Shown here one piece after another: positions 33,450 through 42,812 of a stretch of 64,000 bases of DNA; positions within the stretch are counted from its first letter, which is position 1; each line of letters opens with the position of its first letter. A program made the position numbers and the translations under genes. Where the stretch lies: assembly GCF_021390175.1 (NCBI RefSeq), contig NZ_CP090004.1:3587001-3651000 (forward strand), given 5' to 3'. The stretch comes from Flagellimonas sp. HMM57. Lineage in GTDB: Bacteria > Bacteroidota > Bacteroidia > Flavobacteriales > Flavobacteriaceae. The notes beneath the pieces are model-generated. The model ran no database searches and had not been told where the DNA came from. It saw only the letters and a list, made by a program, of their open reading frames with translations.

Positions 33450-35471
33450 CTAAAGAGAGATATACTTCCCTCTGGGATATTTTACTTGAAAGGAGAAGCT
33501 CTCCTTTTTGCTCTCTTTGCTATCCAGTTCCAAATTCCATGTCAACAAACCTGTTTTCTTGTCGTGGGTTGCTGCTTGAGGGTTTACATCATCTACTTTG
33601 ATTTCTTTGTTTTGGGATATTGGAATCCTATCCATCAATTTTAGGTTGATGGCCAAGTTTTTATTATTCTTTACTTCTAGATCATAGGCACGATTCAAGA
33701 TACGGTTGCTTCCTGTGAAAGATTTGCTCTTAAAGTCTCGTTGCTGATTTCTGGTTACTGTAATATTGGGATCAATTCCCATGGAGAGTATCATCTCTTT
33801 CTTTACTGTGTATGGGTCAATATTTGTTTTGCCAGCATATCCACCTTCAAAATAAACATTTGCTTCACCTGGTAATAATTGGTGCTTTTCCCAATCCTTT
33901 AATTTAGCGGTTAGAAAAACATTCTCGTTGATTAAGGGTGCAGTAAAATATTCATACTCCGCAGGTAATTGAAATGCACCAATCTCAATCGCTGTAATAT
34001 CTCCATCAGAAACTATGGAATAGGCTTTTTTGATAACAAACTTTGTGTTTGTAAGATTATCTTGTATGGAGCTTTTTTTAGTGGTTATAACAACTATGCC
34101 GTTAGTTCCCCTACTCCCATAAAGTGCTGCAGCTTCAGTTCCTTTTAGTACTTCCATACTTTGGATTTCGTTTTCATCTAAGTCGCCTTCAATAAAGCCA
34201 GCTTGTGGAACACCATCTACAACATAGAGGGGAGATTTAGGTTCTGCTGTACTGGTATTTCCTCTAACTCTAATGCTTGAATCACTAACAGCAACACTCC
34301 CATATCCTGTTACCACAACTTCCTCTAAAGCAGCGAAATCTTCCTCCATCTGTACATTGATAACCGAAGAATAGATAGGCAATTCTTGAGCAATAAAACC
34401 AATATAAGAAATCTGTAGTTCCCTGCCGGAGGCAACATCCAACGAAAAATTACCGTCAAAATCTGTCTGCGTGCCCTTATTGGATCCTTTGACCATGATA
34501 TTAGCTCCTGGCAACGGATTGCCTGCTTGGTCAACAATAGTTCCCGCCACTTCACGAACGGTTGGGTTATATATATACCCTTTCTTCTTAACTTTTTGTC
34601 GATTTAGTTTGGCATATCTATTTACAAAGTTGAGGTATTTAGTACCTAGATGTGGTTTGCTCACATTAACATTGGGGTTGCCAGTGGATAGCGTGATGTT
34701 CACATTGTCCCAGTCTTTCCCGGTTTTCTGGTATACATGCGCCTTGTAGGTAAAATCTACGGGAGCGTTCAATTTTTTGGATTTGATGTCATAATTGGGA
34801 ATCCAACCGGCATCATTGACCAAATACGAAATGGATAGGTCCAGATCAGTGGCTACGGGCGCATCGAATTTAATGGTCAATTCGCCCTGTTCTTCTTGCG
34901 GGGCATTATTGACCTCGGCCAGTTGCTTACGTAATTTGCTTACGTTTAAATTGAGTCCATTGATTTTAAGATTGGTCTCGAAGATTTCATTTTTAATGGA
35001 AGTGATACGTTCACGATAATAGGCACTAATTTCCTTTACTTTTTCTAAATCCAGCGTTTGGTTATTTGCACTTATCATTCTATTGGTAGTAATAACCTTT
35101 TCTTCTTCTTCCAACCCAAGAATCAAATTCTTTAGTAGGGTAATTTTATGCTGAATCTGTAGTATCTCATCTTCCCATTTGACTACTTGTGGGTTAGTCT
35201 CGGTTTTCTCCAAATAGTTTAAGTCGTACGACATGGAAAGGATGGAAACTGCTTGCAGCCCCGATATTTGGATGCTACTTTCCTGAATTTTTGAAGATAG
35301 ACCAGTAAATACGATTTCATTGGTGCCCTCATGCAATTTGCACTCGGCTTTACGATAGACCTGCGCTCCACTCAGATACACGGTTACTTTCTTAATTTTT
35401 GAAGGGACTTTTAGGTCATTGCCCACTGCTATTAGTGGGATAAACAAAACAAGAAGGATGAGCTTTTTCAT
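33450..35471 (-). CDS. DUF4139 protein with inserted CarboxypepD_reg/TonB-plug segment
   Basis: 673 residues, exported (signal 1-17). Residues 28-200 form the DUF4140 N-terminal domain plus a coiled coil (SKIKKVTVYLSGAQVYRKAE). From about 205 the DUF4139 beta domain begins (SISYLVNDAGWIPNYDIKS, YQKTGKDWDNVNITLSTGNP). About residues 305-465 interrupt it with a SusC-type CarboxypepD_reg domain (GTIVDQAGNPLPGANIMVKG) and a TonB plug (VVVTGYGS, LYVVDGVP, VLKGTEAAALYGSRG, GIVVITTKK), with no beta-barrel. DUF4139 then resumes (YEYFTAPLINENVFLTAKL) to the end. DUF4139 relatives are linked to mucoidy and surface functions; how the plug is used here is open. Confidence 0.87.
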   Translation of the reverse strand: MKKLILLVLFIPLIAVGNDLKVPSKIKKVTVYLSGAQVYRKAECKLHEGTNEIVFTGLSSKIQESSIQISGLQAVSILSMSYDLNYLEKTETNPQVVKWEDEILQIQHKITLLKNLILGLEEEEKVITTNRMISANNQTLDLEKVKEISAYYRERITSIKNEIFETNLKINGLNLNVSKLRKQLAEVNNAPQEEQGELTIKFDAPVATDLDLSISYLVNDAGWIPNYDIKSKKLNAPVDFTYKAHVYQKTGKDWDNVNITLSTGNPNVNVSKPHLGTKYLNFVNRYAKLNRQKVKKKGYIYNPTVREVAGTIVDQAGNPLPGANIMVKGSNKGTQTDFDGNFSLDVASGRELQISYIGFIAQELPIYSSVINVQMEEDFAALEEVVVTGYGSVAVSDSSIRVRGNTSTAEPKSPLYVVDGVPQAGFIEGDLDENEIQSMEVLKGTEAAALYGSRGTNGIVVITTKKSSIQDNLTNTKFVIKKAYSIVSDGDITAIEIGAFQLPAEYEYFTAPLINENVFLTAKLKDWEKHQLLPGEANVYFEGGYAGKTNIDPYTVKKEMILSMGIDPNITVTRNQQRDFKSKSFTGSNRILNRAYDLEVKNNKNLAINLKLMDRIPISQNKEIKVDDVNPQAATHDKKTGLLTWNLELDSKESKKESFSFQVKYPRGKYISL

Positions 35472-35625
35472 GACTGTTGGGTTTAAAGTTGGGGTAAACC
35501 TATTCGGTTCAGATGAAAACTAAAACCAACGATGAGTGAAAGTTCATAACTAACGAGTCAAAATACGCTTTGAGTTAGTATTATACATTATTTTAATCAT
35601 ATCTAATAATCAACTACAAATTTGG

Positions 35626-37476
35626 ATGATGAATTTTTATAGAGTTTACTTCTTTCTTTTTTTTGTTTCCCAATCTTTAATTTCACAAATAGCGCCTGGT
35701 TTTGGAGATTTAGGGAGCCATCATTATTACGTTTCACAGTTAAGTAACTCTAAAGATTCTGATTTTCAACAAATTATTGAGCTTTATGAGATATACATAG
35801 AAAGAAATCCTTCCAATATAATAGCTGAACTAGAACGCTGTAAATTCATTGGCAATTCTTATTACGATGAGTATGAAGGCTATAATTTAAAATATGAAGA
35901 AACGGAAGCATGTATTAAAGAGCTATTTGAAAAAAACCCTTCTCACCCTGAAGTTCTGATATATAGAGCGGAAAGCTTATACGGAATTGAAAGGTTAGAG
36001 ATTCTTGATAAGGCTCAAGAAGAAATTAATAAAAACCTAGGTAATTGGCTGGATATCCAAAAAGCTTCAATTAATAAAATGTTGGGGGAGTACCATTGGG
36101 GTGAAGATAACAATAGATTGGCTCTTAAATATTATGAATTAGCTCAAAAGCAAAATAAGGATTCAGATTTATCATTGAATATTGCTCAAGTATATCTTGA
36201 ACAAAAAAATGAGATATTGGCACGAGAGGTATTGTTGGATAACTTGAGGAAGGATACTATACTTTGGAATTTAAACAATAAAGCACAAATACTTTTGGAT
36301 TTAGGCGAAACTGATATAGCCTTGGAATTGTTTGATGAAGTTCAAGAAAGGGATTCTACCCTTGTTAACAATTCGGAAATGGCAAAGGCAATGACCAATC
36401 TAAACAACTATGAGGCCGCAAGAAGCTTTTTGGTGAAAGATACAGTAAATGAATGGAGTAGAACGTCCAGTTTACAAATGCTCTTCAATCATGACTTGAA
36501 ATATTCAAAGTCCAGAACTGCATTGACCAGTTATAGAAGCCTACAAAAAAACGATGCTATGGATGACTTTTTTGCAATCAAAAGAATTCGTCTTTTTTTG
36601 AAGAATCCATTTTTACTTTGGAATTTGTCAGAACTACTAAACTTGTTCTTTCTAATACTCTCAATAATCTTGATAGGAATTATACCATACCTATGGATAT
36701 TGCCAGTTTTTAATCTTGGGCTATTTCTTAAATCAAGAACTTCATTAAGTATCATAAAACCGAAATTGAATTTCAAATGGGGACTAAAGCATTTTTGGAT
36801 AATTAGCTTTGTTTATTTAGTTGTCCAATACTTACTCTCATTGATTTTCTACTATGAGGAGAGTATAGCTGCACTCTTTGGAGTTAATAGTATTTATGAG
36901 GAATCAGAGGAGGATACGATACAATTGGCAAACAGTATGATATTCTTCATCTTATTTATGGCAATTGGTACAGTTGCGGTTCTGAAAAAAAATGTTCTTT
37001 CATGTTTGTATAGTTCCAAACTGTCAGTTTGGAAATCGATTCGTCTCGGCGTAGGTTTTGTAATTTTTAACCTTATTGTGTTAAAAATATTGAGATTCTT
37101 TGTAGGATTTGAGGATTTTGAATTATCACAATTAATGTTTAGCGCAACAGCTGAAATAGCTGCCGTTCTAAAAACTTACGGTTTTGTTATTGGAGTACTT
37201 TCTGTGGCTATAATAGGCCCAATCTACGAAGAGATAATATTTAGAGGTGTAATATTAGGGTCAGTAGAAAAACATCTAGGATTTATTGCGGCTAATGTAT
37301 TTCAATCTGTTTTATTTGCATTAGTACACTTCAACTTAACACTTTTTATTTATTATGTTCTTTTTGGCTTAATTACAGGATATTATGCTAAAAATACAGA
37401 TGGACTTCGAACGGGAATAATACTTCATGCTCTCAATAATTTCTTTGTATTGGTCTTAATTTATTTTTTCCTGTAA
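35626..37476 (+). CDS. TPR - CPBP intramembrane protease fusion
   Basis: 616 residues. A signal peptide (about 1-20, ending SLISQ) precedes roughly 300 residues of TPR-like helical pairs (YYELAQKQNKDSDLSLNIAQVYLEQKNE and similar). The C-terminal half has about eight transmembrane segments and the CPBP (Abi/CAAX protease-like) motifs: EEIIFRG near 533-539, a conserved His in FALVHFN (~565), and LRTGIILHALNN near the end. Family members are glutamic intramembrane proteases; the TPR part would be on the outer side and could recruit substrates (inference). Monocistronic, with its own upstream gap. Confidence 0.85.
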   Translation: MMNFYRVYFFLFFVSQSLISQIAPGFGDLGSHHYYVSQLSNSKDSDFQQIIELYEIYIERNPSNIIAELERCKFIGNSYYDEYEGYNLKYEETEACIKELFEKNPSHPEVLIYRAESLYGIERLEILDKAQEEINKNLGNWLDIQKASINKMLGEYHWGEDNNRLALKYYELAQKQNKDSDLSLNIAQVYLEQKNEILAREVLLDNLRKDTILWNLNNKAQILLDLGETDIALELFDEVQERDSTLVNNSEMAKAMTNLNNYEAARSFLVKDTVNEWSRTSSLQMLFNHDLKYSKSRTALTSYRSLQKNDAMDDFFAIKRIRLFLKNPFLLWNLSELLNLFFLILSIILIGIIPYLWILPVFNLGLFLKSRTSLSIIKPKLNFKWGLKHFWIISFVYLVVQYLLSLIFYYEESIAALFGVNSIYEESEEDTIQLANSMIFFILFMAIGTVAVLKKNVLSCLYSSKLSVWKSIRLGVGFVIFNLIVLKILRFFVGFEDFELSQLMFSATAEIAAVLKTYGFVIGVLSVAIIGPIYEEIIFRGVILGSVEKHLGFIAANVFQSVLFALVHFNLTLFIYYVLFGLITGYYAKNTDGLRTGIILHALNNFFVLVLIYFFL

Positions 37477-37490
37477 AATATCAATATGAC

Positions 37491-37898
37491 TTATCCCAAA
37501 AACTTAGCTTGCAATTCCGGAGTGGGAATCATACAGGCATCTTTACGGCCAAACCACCTGTAGCGGTTTCTGGCTATAAAGTCATAGACAACATTTCTAA
37601 AGGATGTAGGAATCCAAGTGAAAATGGCTAAAACCTTCCATAAACCTCCAAAGTCCTGCCCAATACGCAGTGCTGCATCGGATTTTGTGAAGTAGGCGAC
37701 GCCCGGTTCAATAAGAATAAAGGAATCTATTTTTGAGGTATTGATGCCCCGTTCCCGGGTCAAACGTATGCCCGTTTCGCTCTGAAGGGCAGCATATCTA
37801 AATAGGTCCTTTTTGTCCCGTTTTATAATAAATTGAATCACGCCATTGCAGAGATTGCAGACACCATCAAACAAGATTATTTTCTTTTCCTTTTCCAC
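37491..37898 (-). CDS. DCC-family thiol-disulfide oxidoreductase
   Basis: 135 residues (DUF393). The family motif is ILFDGVCNLCNG with the DxxCxxC redox pair, followed by FIIKRDKKDLFRYAALQSETG and the late 'YDFIARNRYRWFGRKDAC' segment. A cytoplasmic or membrane-peripheral redox protein of unknown partner. The start is GTG at 37896-37898. Convergent with the TPR-CPBP gene, 14 bp apart. Confidence 0.92.
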   Translation of the reverse strand: MEKEKKIILFDGVCNLCNGVIQFIIKRDKKDLFRYAALQSETGIRLTRERGINTSKIDSFILIEPGVAYFTKSDAALRIGQDFGGLWKVLAIFTWIPTSFRNVVYDFIARNRYRWFGRKDACMIPTPELQAKFLG

Positions 37899-38176
37899 AA
37901 TGCAAAGATACGAAGCTTGGGAATGAAAGCCTAGTGGGGGTGGAATGTAGGTTTGCCAAATCTTTTGAAAGCTGATTTTATCTATTAAAGGTATATATTC
38001 TGGCCTCCTCCGGAACTTAATATTTCAAATATGAGAATCTTTGCTTTAAATGGCAACATGAATATGCACTCCAAATTATACGTTAGTGTCATGCTAACTC
38101 TGTTTCCTTTTCTTAATAATTGCTTATCGAGAATCTAGAAAGTTTAAATTAATGGCAAATGTGGTTGAACATATTT
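37899..38176. other. Intergenic stretch, nothing recognised
   Basis: About 280 bp between the DCC protein and the lipoprotein gene. It must hold the DCC promoter; I see no RNA gene or repeat. Confidence 0.35.
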
Positions 38177-38797
38177 TTACTCTATTTTCAATTTCAATGA
38201 ATCAAAAGAGTTTGATTTAATTCCGATTAACCCATATTTTGTCTCATTTTTTGGAATAACGGTTCCATTGATATTGTAATCGAGCATTTCAGTTTTAAAT
38301 TTTGTATTGGCAGACCCAGCGGCTATCATATTGCCTCCAGCCAATGCTGGACCTAATATCAAACCTATTGGAGTAGAGCTAGTGGTTTCTTCAAAACCAT
38401 TTGAATTGGTTTCTGTTGTATAAAGATTTACGGGGGTTAAAAGTAAATAGAATAAATAGGATGCTGGACTTTGTTTAATTGTTGTAAATACTTTTTCGTT
38501 CTCCATTATATAAACTTCAGAACCATTTTCGTAAGCTAGCACTACATCTCTCCCAAATACTAAATCTCTTTCGGAATTGTTGGTTATTTTAACGGCTACA
38601 AGTTTAACACCCTTTTTTAATTCTTTTTTAGCGTACTTTTTTTCAAGTAAATCATATTTATATTCAAGTTTTACATTGTCGGTTTCATTGCTTGAAATAT
38701 AATTAATGGATTTTGGCTCGATCATTTTATAGCCTGATGCACAGTTGGTCAGCGTTGAAACTACAATAGAAAAAAGGATGATTTTAATAGTTCTCAT
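38177..38797 (-). CDS. Lipoprotein of unknown function
   Basis: 206 residues. Signal peptide with lipobox LTNC at about residue 18, then KMIEPKSINYISSN and a beta domain of the type that carries interaction segments (GVKLVAVKITNNSERDLVFGRD). A hydrophobic stretch PIGLILGPALAGGNMIAAG near residue 145 may be a short membrane-associated helix. The ATG at 38795-38797 is chosen because the longer frame lacks a signal peptide. The upstream region is shared with the DUF5018 gene at 40873 (see repeat entry). Confidence 0.72.
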   Translation of the reverse strand: MRTIKIILFSIVVSTLTNCASGYKMIEPKSINYISSNETDNVKLEYKYDLLEKKYAKKELKKGVKLVAVKITNNSERDLVFGRDVVLAYENGSEVYIMENEKVFTTIKQSPASYLFYLLLTPVNLYTTETNSNGFEETTSSTPIGLILGPALAGGNMIAAGSANTKFKTEMLDYNINGTVIPKNETKYGLIGIKSNSFDSLKLKIE

Positions 38798-38861
38798 TTG
38801 TTTGATTTGTCGGTTATTAATTTGGTCAAATGGATATCTATGTGCTTGTACACAAATATCA

Positions 38862-38924
38862 CAGGTAAACCTATTCAAAAAACGAATCGTATTTAATGAG
38901 AAAAGTCAGTTAATTAATACTTCT
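38862..38924. repeat. Promoter-region duplicate, copy A
   Basis: Read on the minus strand this block and the block at 40930-40989 align over about 60 bp (CTGAC..TT.CTCATT..ATA.GATT..TTTTTT..ATA..TTTACC). Each lies upstream of a minus-strand lipoprotein gene. The plus-strand 20-mer gtcagttaattaatacttct is identical in both (38905-38924 and 40970-40989). Confidence 0.6.
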
Positions 38925-39016
38925 TATTATTATCTCTCAAACTACAGCTATTTCGATTGGAAACTAACTATGAAAAGCTACCCGTATAGTTGCAAAAACG
39001 GTCGATTTTGCCCTAC

Positions 39017-39454
39017 TTATAAAAATCTTATCCCGTATTCGACAGCTATCTTTGCTTTTTCTTCTTTGGATGCATCCAGGCCTATATGATTCATCTTATC
39101 GAAGAACGCTTCAAAGTTTTTTCCGGGGATAACGTAATTGAGCACCTTGGCGGTTTCATCTCCAAGTGTTTTTATTCCGTGCTTAATGCCGCGTGGCAAA
39201 TAGATAATATCGCCCTTTTTTCCTTCTATTGTTTCTTCTCCCAAAACCAATTCAACGCTCCCTTCCAATACGTGGAATATTTCATCTTCCAGCTCATGTA
39301 TGTGTACCGGAACGGCACTTCCCTTGGGCATGATGCCCTGAACAAGATAGATGTCGCCATCCGTTTCATCCGATGTTAAGATGACATTTCGCAACCCGCC
39401 CAAAAAGTCCTTTTCCAGGTTTTGGGTCGAAGCTATCTTTGGTTTTTTGCCCAT
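39017..39454 (-). CDS. Cupin-domain protein
   Basis: 145 residues. The conserved cupin core gives the two metal motifs: VPVHIHELEDEIFHVLEG (H-x-H-x3-4-E) and LPRGIKHGIKTLG. Extra C-terminal helices follow (NFEAFFDKMNHIGL). A small metal-dependent enzyme or sensor, substrate unknown. Its 5' end is duplicated about 1.6 kb to the right (41091-41125) as a broken remnant, so this gene is the intact ancestor copy. Confidence 0.85.
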   Translation of the reverse strand: MGKKPKIASTQNLEKDFLGGLRNVILTSDETDGDIYLVQGIMPKGSAVPVHIHELEDEIFHVLEGSVELVLGEETIEGKKGDIIYLPRGIKHGIKTLGDETAKVLNYVIPGKNFEAFFDKMNHIGLDASKEEKAKIAVEYGIRFL

Positions 39455-39727
39455 GTTCTTTCTTTTCTATGGTAAAACTTAAGGGATATAAAATAGAGAC
39501 CGTACTCTTTAAACTTTGAATTTAGCAAATACTGACTGGATATATAATCTTTATGGGTTTTTAGTTTTCATCAGTTTCGTTGGGAAAAGCTACTTGATAA
39601 AGTCAATTGCTTTATGTGTAATAAAGTATTAAAAAGCGATACGGATAGTTGTATAGGAAATTCAACTTCTAGTATATTGTCCTCTTTGTTTTAGTATATA
39701 ACTTCCCTGTTTACTTATGCCGGTTGT

Positions 39728-40873
39728 TTATTTTTGATATAGCTTGTTTACATAAATACTGGCATCTTCAGGTGATTCAAAAAGTCGTACTTCTAAATCT
39801 CTATACTTACTTCTAGTCCCATCAAATGGATCACCCTTTTGCCTCGCTTGTGCAATTCTAAAATGAGTGCCCGTAACATTTGGAAGAAGTTGATGGGTTC
39901 CTGAAACAACCTCCCATACATTTTCATCTTCTCTGTGAGTCATACCTTGCATATATATCCAATCGTCTTGTGAAAATTCCCCTGTTTGATATGCCCACAA
40001 ATACGGATGTCTGGTAATGGATCCTGCAACTGCTTTTTCAGTTGTTAGATTACCAATGAATAAAACGTACTTTCTACTGTAATCTCTGGGAAACGTTATC
40101 GTTTGATTAATATTTGGAGAGAAATCACCTTCATCTGCGGTTATAAAGAATATATTTCCAAAATCTGAAGTTGACTCTATGCCTGTATCACCAACAAAGT
40201 TCCATCCGTCACCATTGTTTTCCCCGTCTGGATTAAACAATTGATTTGTGGTATATGCAGCTACCTTATACTTGGCAGGAGTACCATTCTCGGCAGTTAT
40301 GTTGCAGATAAAAGGATTGCTCAAGTCAACGATACTACCGGTCAATGGCTCGGAAACTGCATTTTCAGAGACGGTAAAATTCATTTTTAACGCAGATAGG
40401 TCAAGCGAATTGGGTACCTCAAGAAGTATTGAATTGGATTCTTCGTCTATAAAGCCCGTAATAATTTCAGCATCATCGGTTTCAAGAAAGAAAGTAAGAA
40501 TCTTTCGCTCGTCGTTGGGTGCGATTATCGTAATGATATATTCTTTTACATCACCGTTTTCAGCAGTTACCACATATGTTCGGGGAGATTGAAAATTCTG
40601 TACGGTACCGGAAACGGGTAGGATGGAAGAATTTTCAGCCGTTGTAATATCTGGGCTAATTTGTGTTAGATCGGTTCCAAAGGGCAGTGCTAAACTAATG
40701 GTACTGTTTTGTTGGTTTATTTGTGCTTTGTAAGCTACAGTACCTAATAGTACACTGAAGGATTCAATGGTATTTTTATCGTTTAATGGTATTTCTTCTT
40801 CGGTATCACTGCTACAGGAATTTGTTAAGAGCAGGGGCGTGGTTAGAATTAAAAATAGATATAATCTTTTCAT
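39728..40873 (-). CDS. DUF5018-type surface lipoprotein
   Basis: 381 residues. Lipobox LTNSC at about residue 20, then two tandem copies of a ~90-residue domain of the DUF5018/Bacteroidetes surface type (SFSVLLGTVAYKAQINQQN ... TYVVTAENGDVKEYIITI; then ILTFFLETDDAEIITGFIDE ... TAENGTPAKYKV). A ~170-residue C-terminal domain with NGDGWNFVGDTGIESTSDFG and WAYQTGEFSQDDWIYMQG looks like a carbohydrate-binding-type sandwich. Probably displayed on the cell surface to bind glycans or other ligands; not enzymatic as far as can be seen. Confidence 0.78.
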   Translation of the reverse strand: MKRLYLFLILTTPLLLTNSCSSDTEEEIPLNDKNTIESFSVLLGTVAYKAQINQQNSTISLALPFGTDLTQISPDITTAENSSILPVSGTVQNFQSPRTYVVTAENGDVKEYIITIIAPNDERKILTFFLETDDAEIITGFIDEESNSILLEVPNSLDLSALKMNFTVSENAVSEPLTGSIVDLSNPFICNITAENGTPAKYKVAAYTTNQLFNPDGENNGDGWNFVGDTGIESTSDFGNIFFITADEGDFSPNINQTITFPRDYSRKYVLFIGNLTTEKAVAGSITRHPYLWAYQTGEFSQDDWIYMQGMTHREDENVWEVVSGTHQLLPNVTGTHFRIAQARQKGDPFDGTRSKYRDLEVRLFESPEDASIYVNKLYQK

Positions 40874-40929
40874 TCAGTTGGTCATTTGTTTGGTGTAAAT
40901 TGCGCAGGACTTCTGTTATGTTTGTGTTT

Positions 40930-40989
40930 GGTAAATTATATAAAAAAGTAATCATATACAATGAGGAATGTCAGTTAATTAATACTTCT
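40930..40989. repeat. Promoter-region duplicate, copy B
   Basis: Partner of the block at 38862-38924. It lies upstream of the DUF5018 gene and to the left of the broken cupin remnant, so gene-flanking and coding parts of one duplicated segment are both recognisable. Confidence 0.6.
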
Positions 40990-41090
40990 TTGTTGTAATA
41001 CCTTAAACCACCGTTAATTTGTGCTTTTCTAAAATCTAGCTATGAAAAGCTAACAAGTATTGCTGGCAAAACAATTGACTTTTCTATAGA

Positions 41091-41125
41091 TTTTGGGTCG
41101 AAGTTATCTTTGGTTTTTTGCCCAT
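41091..41125 (-). pseudogene. Remnant of a duplicated cupin gene (first 13 codons)
   Basis: These 35 bp match 39420-39454 with one mismatch and encode MGKKPKITSTQNL, then a premature TAG caused by an insertion. The corresponding intact product begins MGKKPKIASTQNL. The other ~400 bp of the cupin gene and its 3' flank are missing, though the more distant marker ctatgaaaagcta is kept in both copies (38968 and 41040). A decayed segmental duplicate. Confidence 0.75.
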
Positions 41126-41223
41126 ATTCCTGTTTTTGGATAAACCTGCTCACAATTTGTATAAAAATTGTACTTGCTCAACTAAAGGCAATCGATTGAA
41201 AGATTTTCTACGTGAAAACCCGC

Positions 41224-41754
41224 TTAAGGCCGATATACTTTGCTGGGAAGACTTTTCAATAGTTTAGCCTTATCGGTTTTGGTCGCTTTTGACATTTGAA
41301 GAATAAATAGGGTCAGTTGAATATCATTGATTTTTTGAACCTGTCCCAAATTAATGTTCAGTTCTTGTGCGCCTATGGCTTCATTCAGTTTTGCCACGTC
41401 CTTATAAAATCGACCTTTCTTTTTTGAGGGCTTAAATTGTTCATCGACCACCAAACATACAAACCGCTCTCTACCTACGGCAAATGGATAGGCATTTTGT
41501 ATCAATTCCCAATTGATGAAATCTTGACTGATACTACGGTCAAATATGCCGATTTCATTTAGGATAATCTGTGGTCTTTTGTCGAACAGATTGAAAATAC
41601 CAACGGGATAGGCGAGTCCAAAGAATGCGATAAGCGCCCATCCAAATAGGTTGCCGTCCACGAGCATCCAAATACCCATCGCCACAAAGGGCGTGCACAA
41701 AAGTATCAGGATAACCGCTTTTCGTTTGGATTTATAGAGTTTGATTTCCGTCAT
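41224..41754 (-). CDS. Membrane protein, STM3941-like
   Basis: 176 residues. The start MTEIKLYKSKRKAVILILL is the typical beginning of STM3941-family proteins, with two transmembrane segments (about 13-30 and 36-55) and a cytoplasmic PH-like domain containing ILNEIGIFDRSISQDFINWELIQ. Function unknown in the family. The ATG at 41752-41754 replaces a longer frame start that lacks the family N-terminus. Confidence 0.68.
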   Translation of the reverse strand: MTEIKLYKSKRKAVILILLCTPFVAMGIWMLVDGNLFGWALIAFFGLAYPVGIFNLFDKRPQIILNEIGIFDRSISQDFINWELIQNAYPFAVGRERFVCLVVDEQFKPSKKKGRFYKDVAKLNEAIGAQELNINLGQVQKINDIQLTLFILQMSKATKTDKAKLLKSLPSKVYRP

Positions 41755-41980
41755 AAAAATGGTTGGAAACGGTTTAACGTATGTTTTACACAAATTACAC
41801 GAAATTGGCACAAATTTTTGGAAAATCGTTTTTTTGGAATTCGGTTTTATAAATCTTAATGTCTAAAGGGCTTAACTGCGCTTTTCGTTACGATGGGGTT
41901 GGACACGAATTGGCACAAATTTCCTAAGGAGCCACCTTTAAAACTTAGAACTTGAAACCTGAAACCTATTAAGGTTATCC

Positions 41981-42604
41981 TCATTCAACACAATTGCCAT
42001 TATAAAATGCAACGACCTCACTCACTTTTCTGAATTCTTTTTGTTCCAATTTTTCTTGGAGTTCTGGGCAGTCGCTAAAGTACTTGTGCAGCACTTTTCG
42101 TTTTAGCCCCAGCAGTCCCAGGTCTGCGCGTATAAGAAATGGATCTTTCTTTTTTTTGAGCAGGGCCTTGGACCATAGGGTGCTGTTTCCTTGATTGAAC
42201 CATTCCAGTTCATAGTGGCTTACATTCCCTTTGCTAATGACCTTTAAAAAGAATTGTGTGCCGTCACTGTAATCTATGTCGTGCCTTGGTTCTGTTAAGG
42301 TTAGTCCTGATGGCGAGTTTTTGCTCAACCAAAAGCTTTCATAATCAAAACCATCCCACCTAAAGCCCGAAACCTGTTTCCAATTGTATTTTTTTGTTTT
42401 TCCCTGGGCATCCGTGAGCCGTATTTTTTTATGGAAATCTCTGTTAACTGCCTTTTCGTTAATATAGCCTACTTTACCGTAGAGGGTGTCACCAGTTTGT
42501 AGTACCAGATAGTCGTTTTGTTGACCATTTTGGGCGCTTACGAAGGTATTGGCTGAGAGCAACACCAACATAAAGAAGAAAAATAAGGTTTTGGTTTTGC
42601 TCAT
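41981..42604 (-). CDS. Secreted protein of unknown function
   Basis: 207 residues. Signal peptide (about 1-24, ending TFVSAQ), then a beta-rich part with DYLVLQTGDTLYGKVGYINEK, which recalls the 'G-x-L-Y-G-x-V' beginnings of several exported Bacteroidetes proteins, and a positively charged C-terminal half. No family recognised. A short inverted repeat lies about 100 bp upstream. Confidence 0.7.
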   Translation of the reverse strand: MSKTKTLFFFFMLVLLSANTFVSAQNGQQNDYLVLQTGDTLYGKVGYINEKAVNRDFHKKIRLTDAQGKTKKYNWKQVSGFRWDGFDYESFWLSKNSPSGLTLTEPRHDIDYSDGTQFFLKVISKGNVSHYELEWFNQGNSTLWSKALLKKKKDPFLIRADLGLLGLKRKVLHKYFSDCPELQEKLEQKEFRKVSEVVAFYNGNCVE

Positions 42605-42706
42605 GCTTTAGATTAAAACTTAAAGTTACTGGATTAATTTTTAGAACTAGGATATAGGGTGTCGTTATCTGTTTTGTATAAGAATAGTTTCGGGTTTGCA
42701 TGCAAA

Positions 42707-42725
42707 GATTTTCCGCAGGAAAATC
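42707..42725 (-). terminator. Short hairpin after gene 42813-43373
   Basis: GATTTTCC and GGAAAATC form a perfect 8 bp stem with a 3 nt loop, followed on the minus strand by TTTGC. About 88 bp past the stop codon, so a terminator role is only possible. Confidence 0.3.
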
Positions 42726-42812
42726 AGAGGTAGTAAACTTGTAACGACCGTAGTTAAGCCCATAATTGTGCAATTATTTTATACATTATTGGCACCAGTT
42801 TTTTATTTGTTT

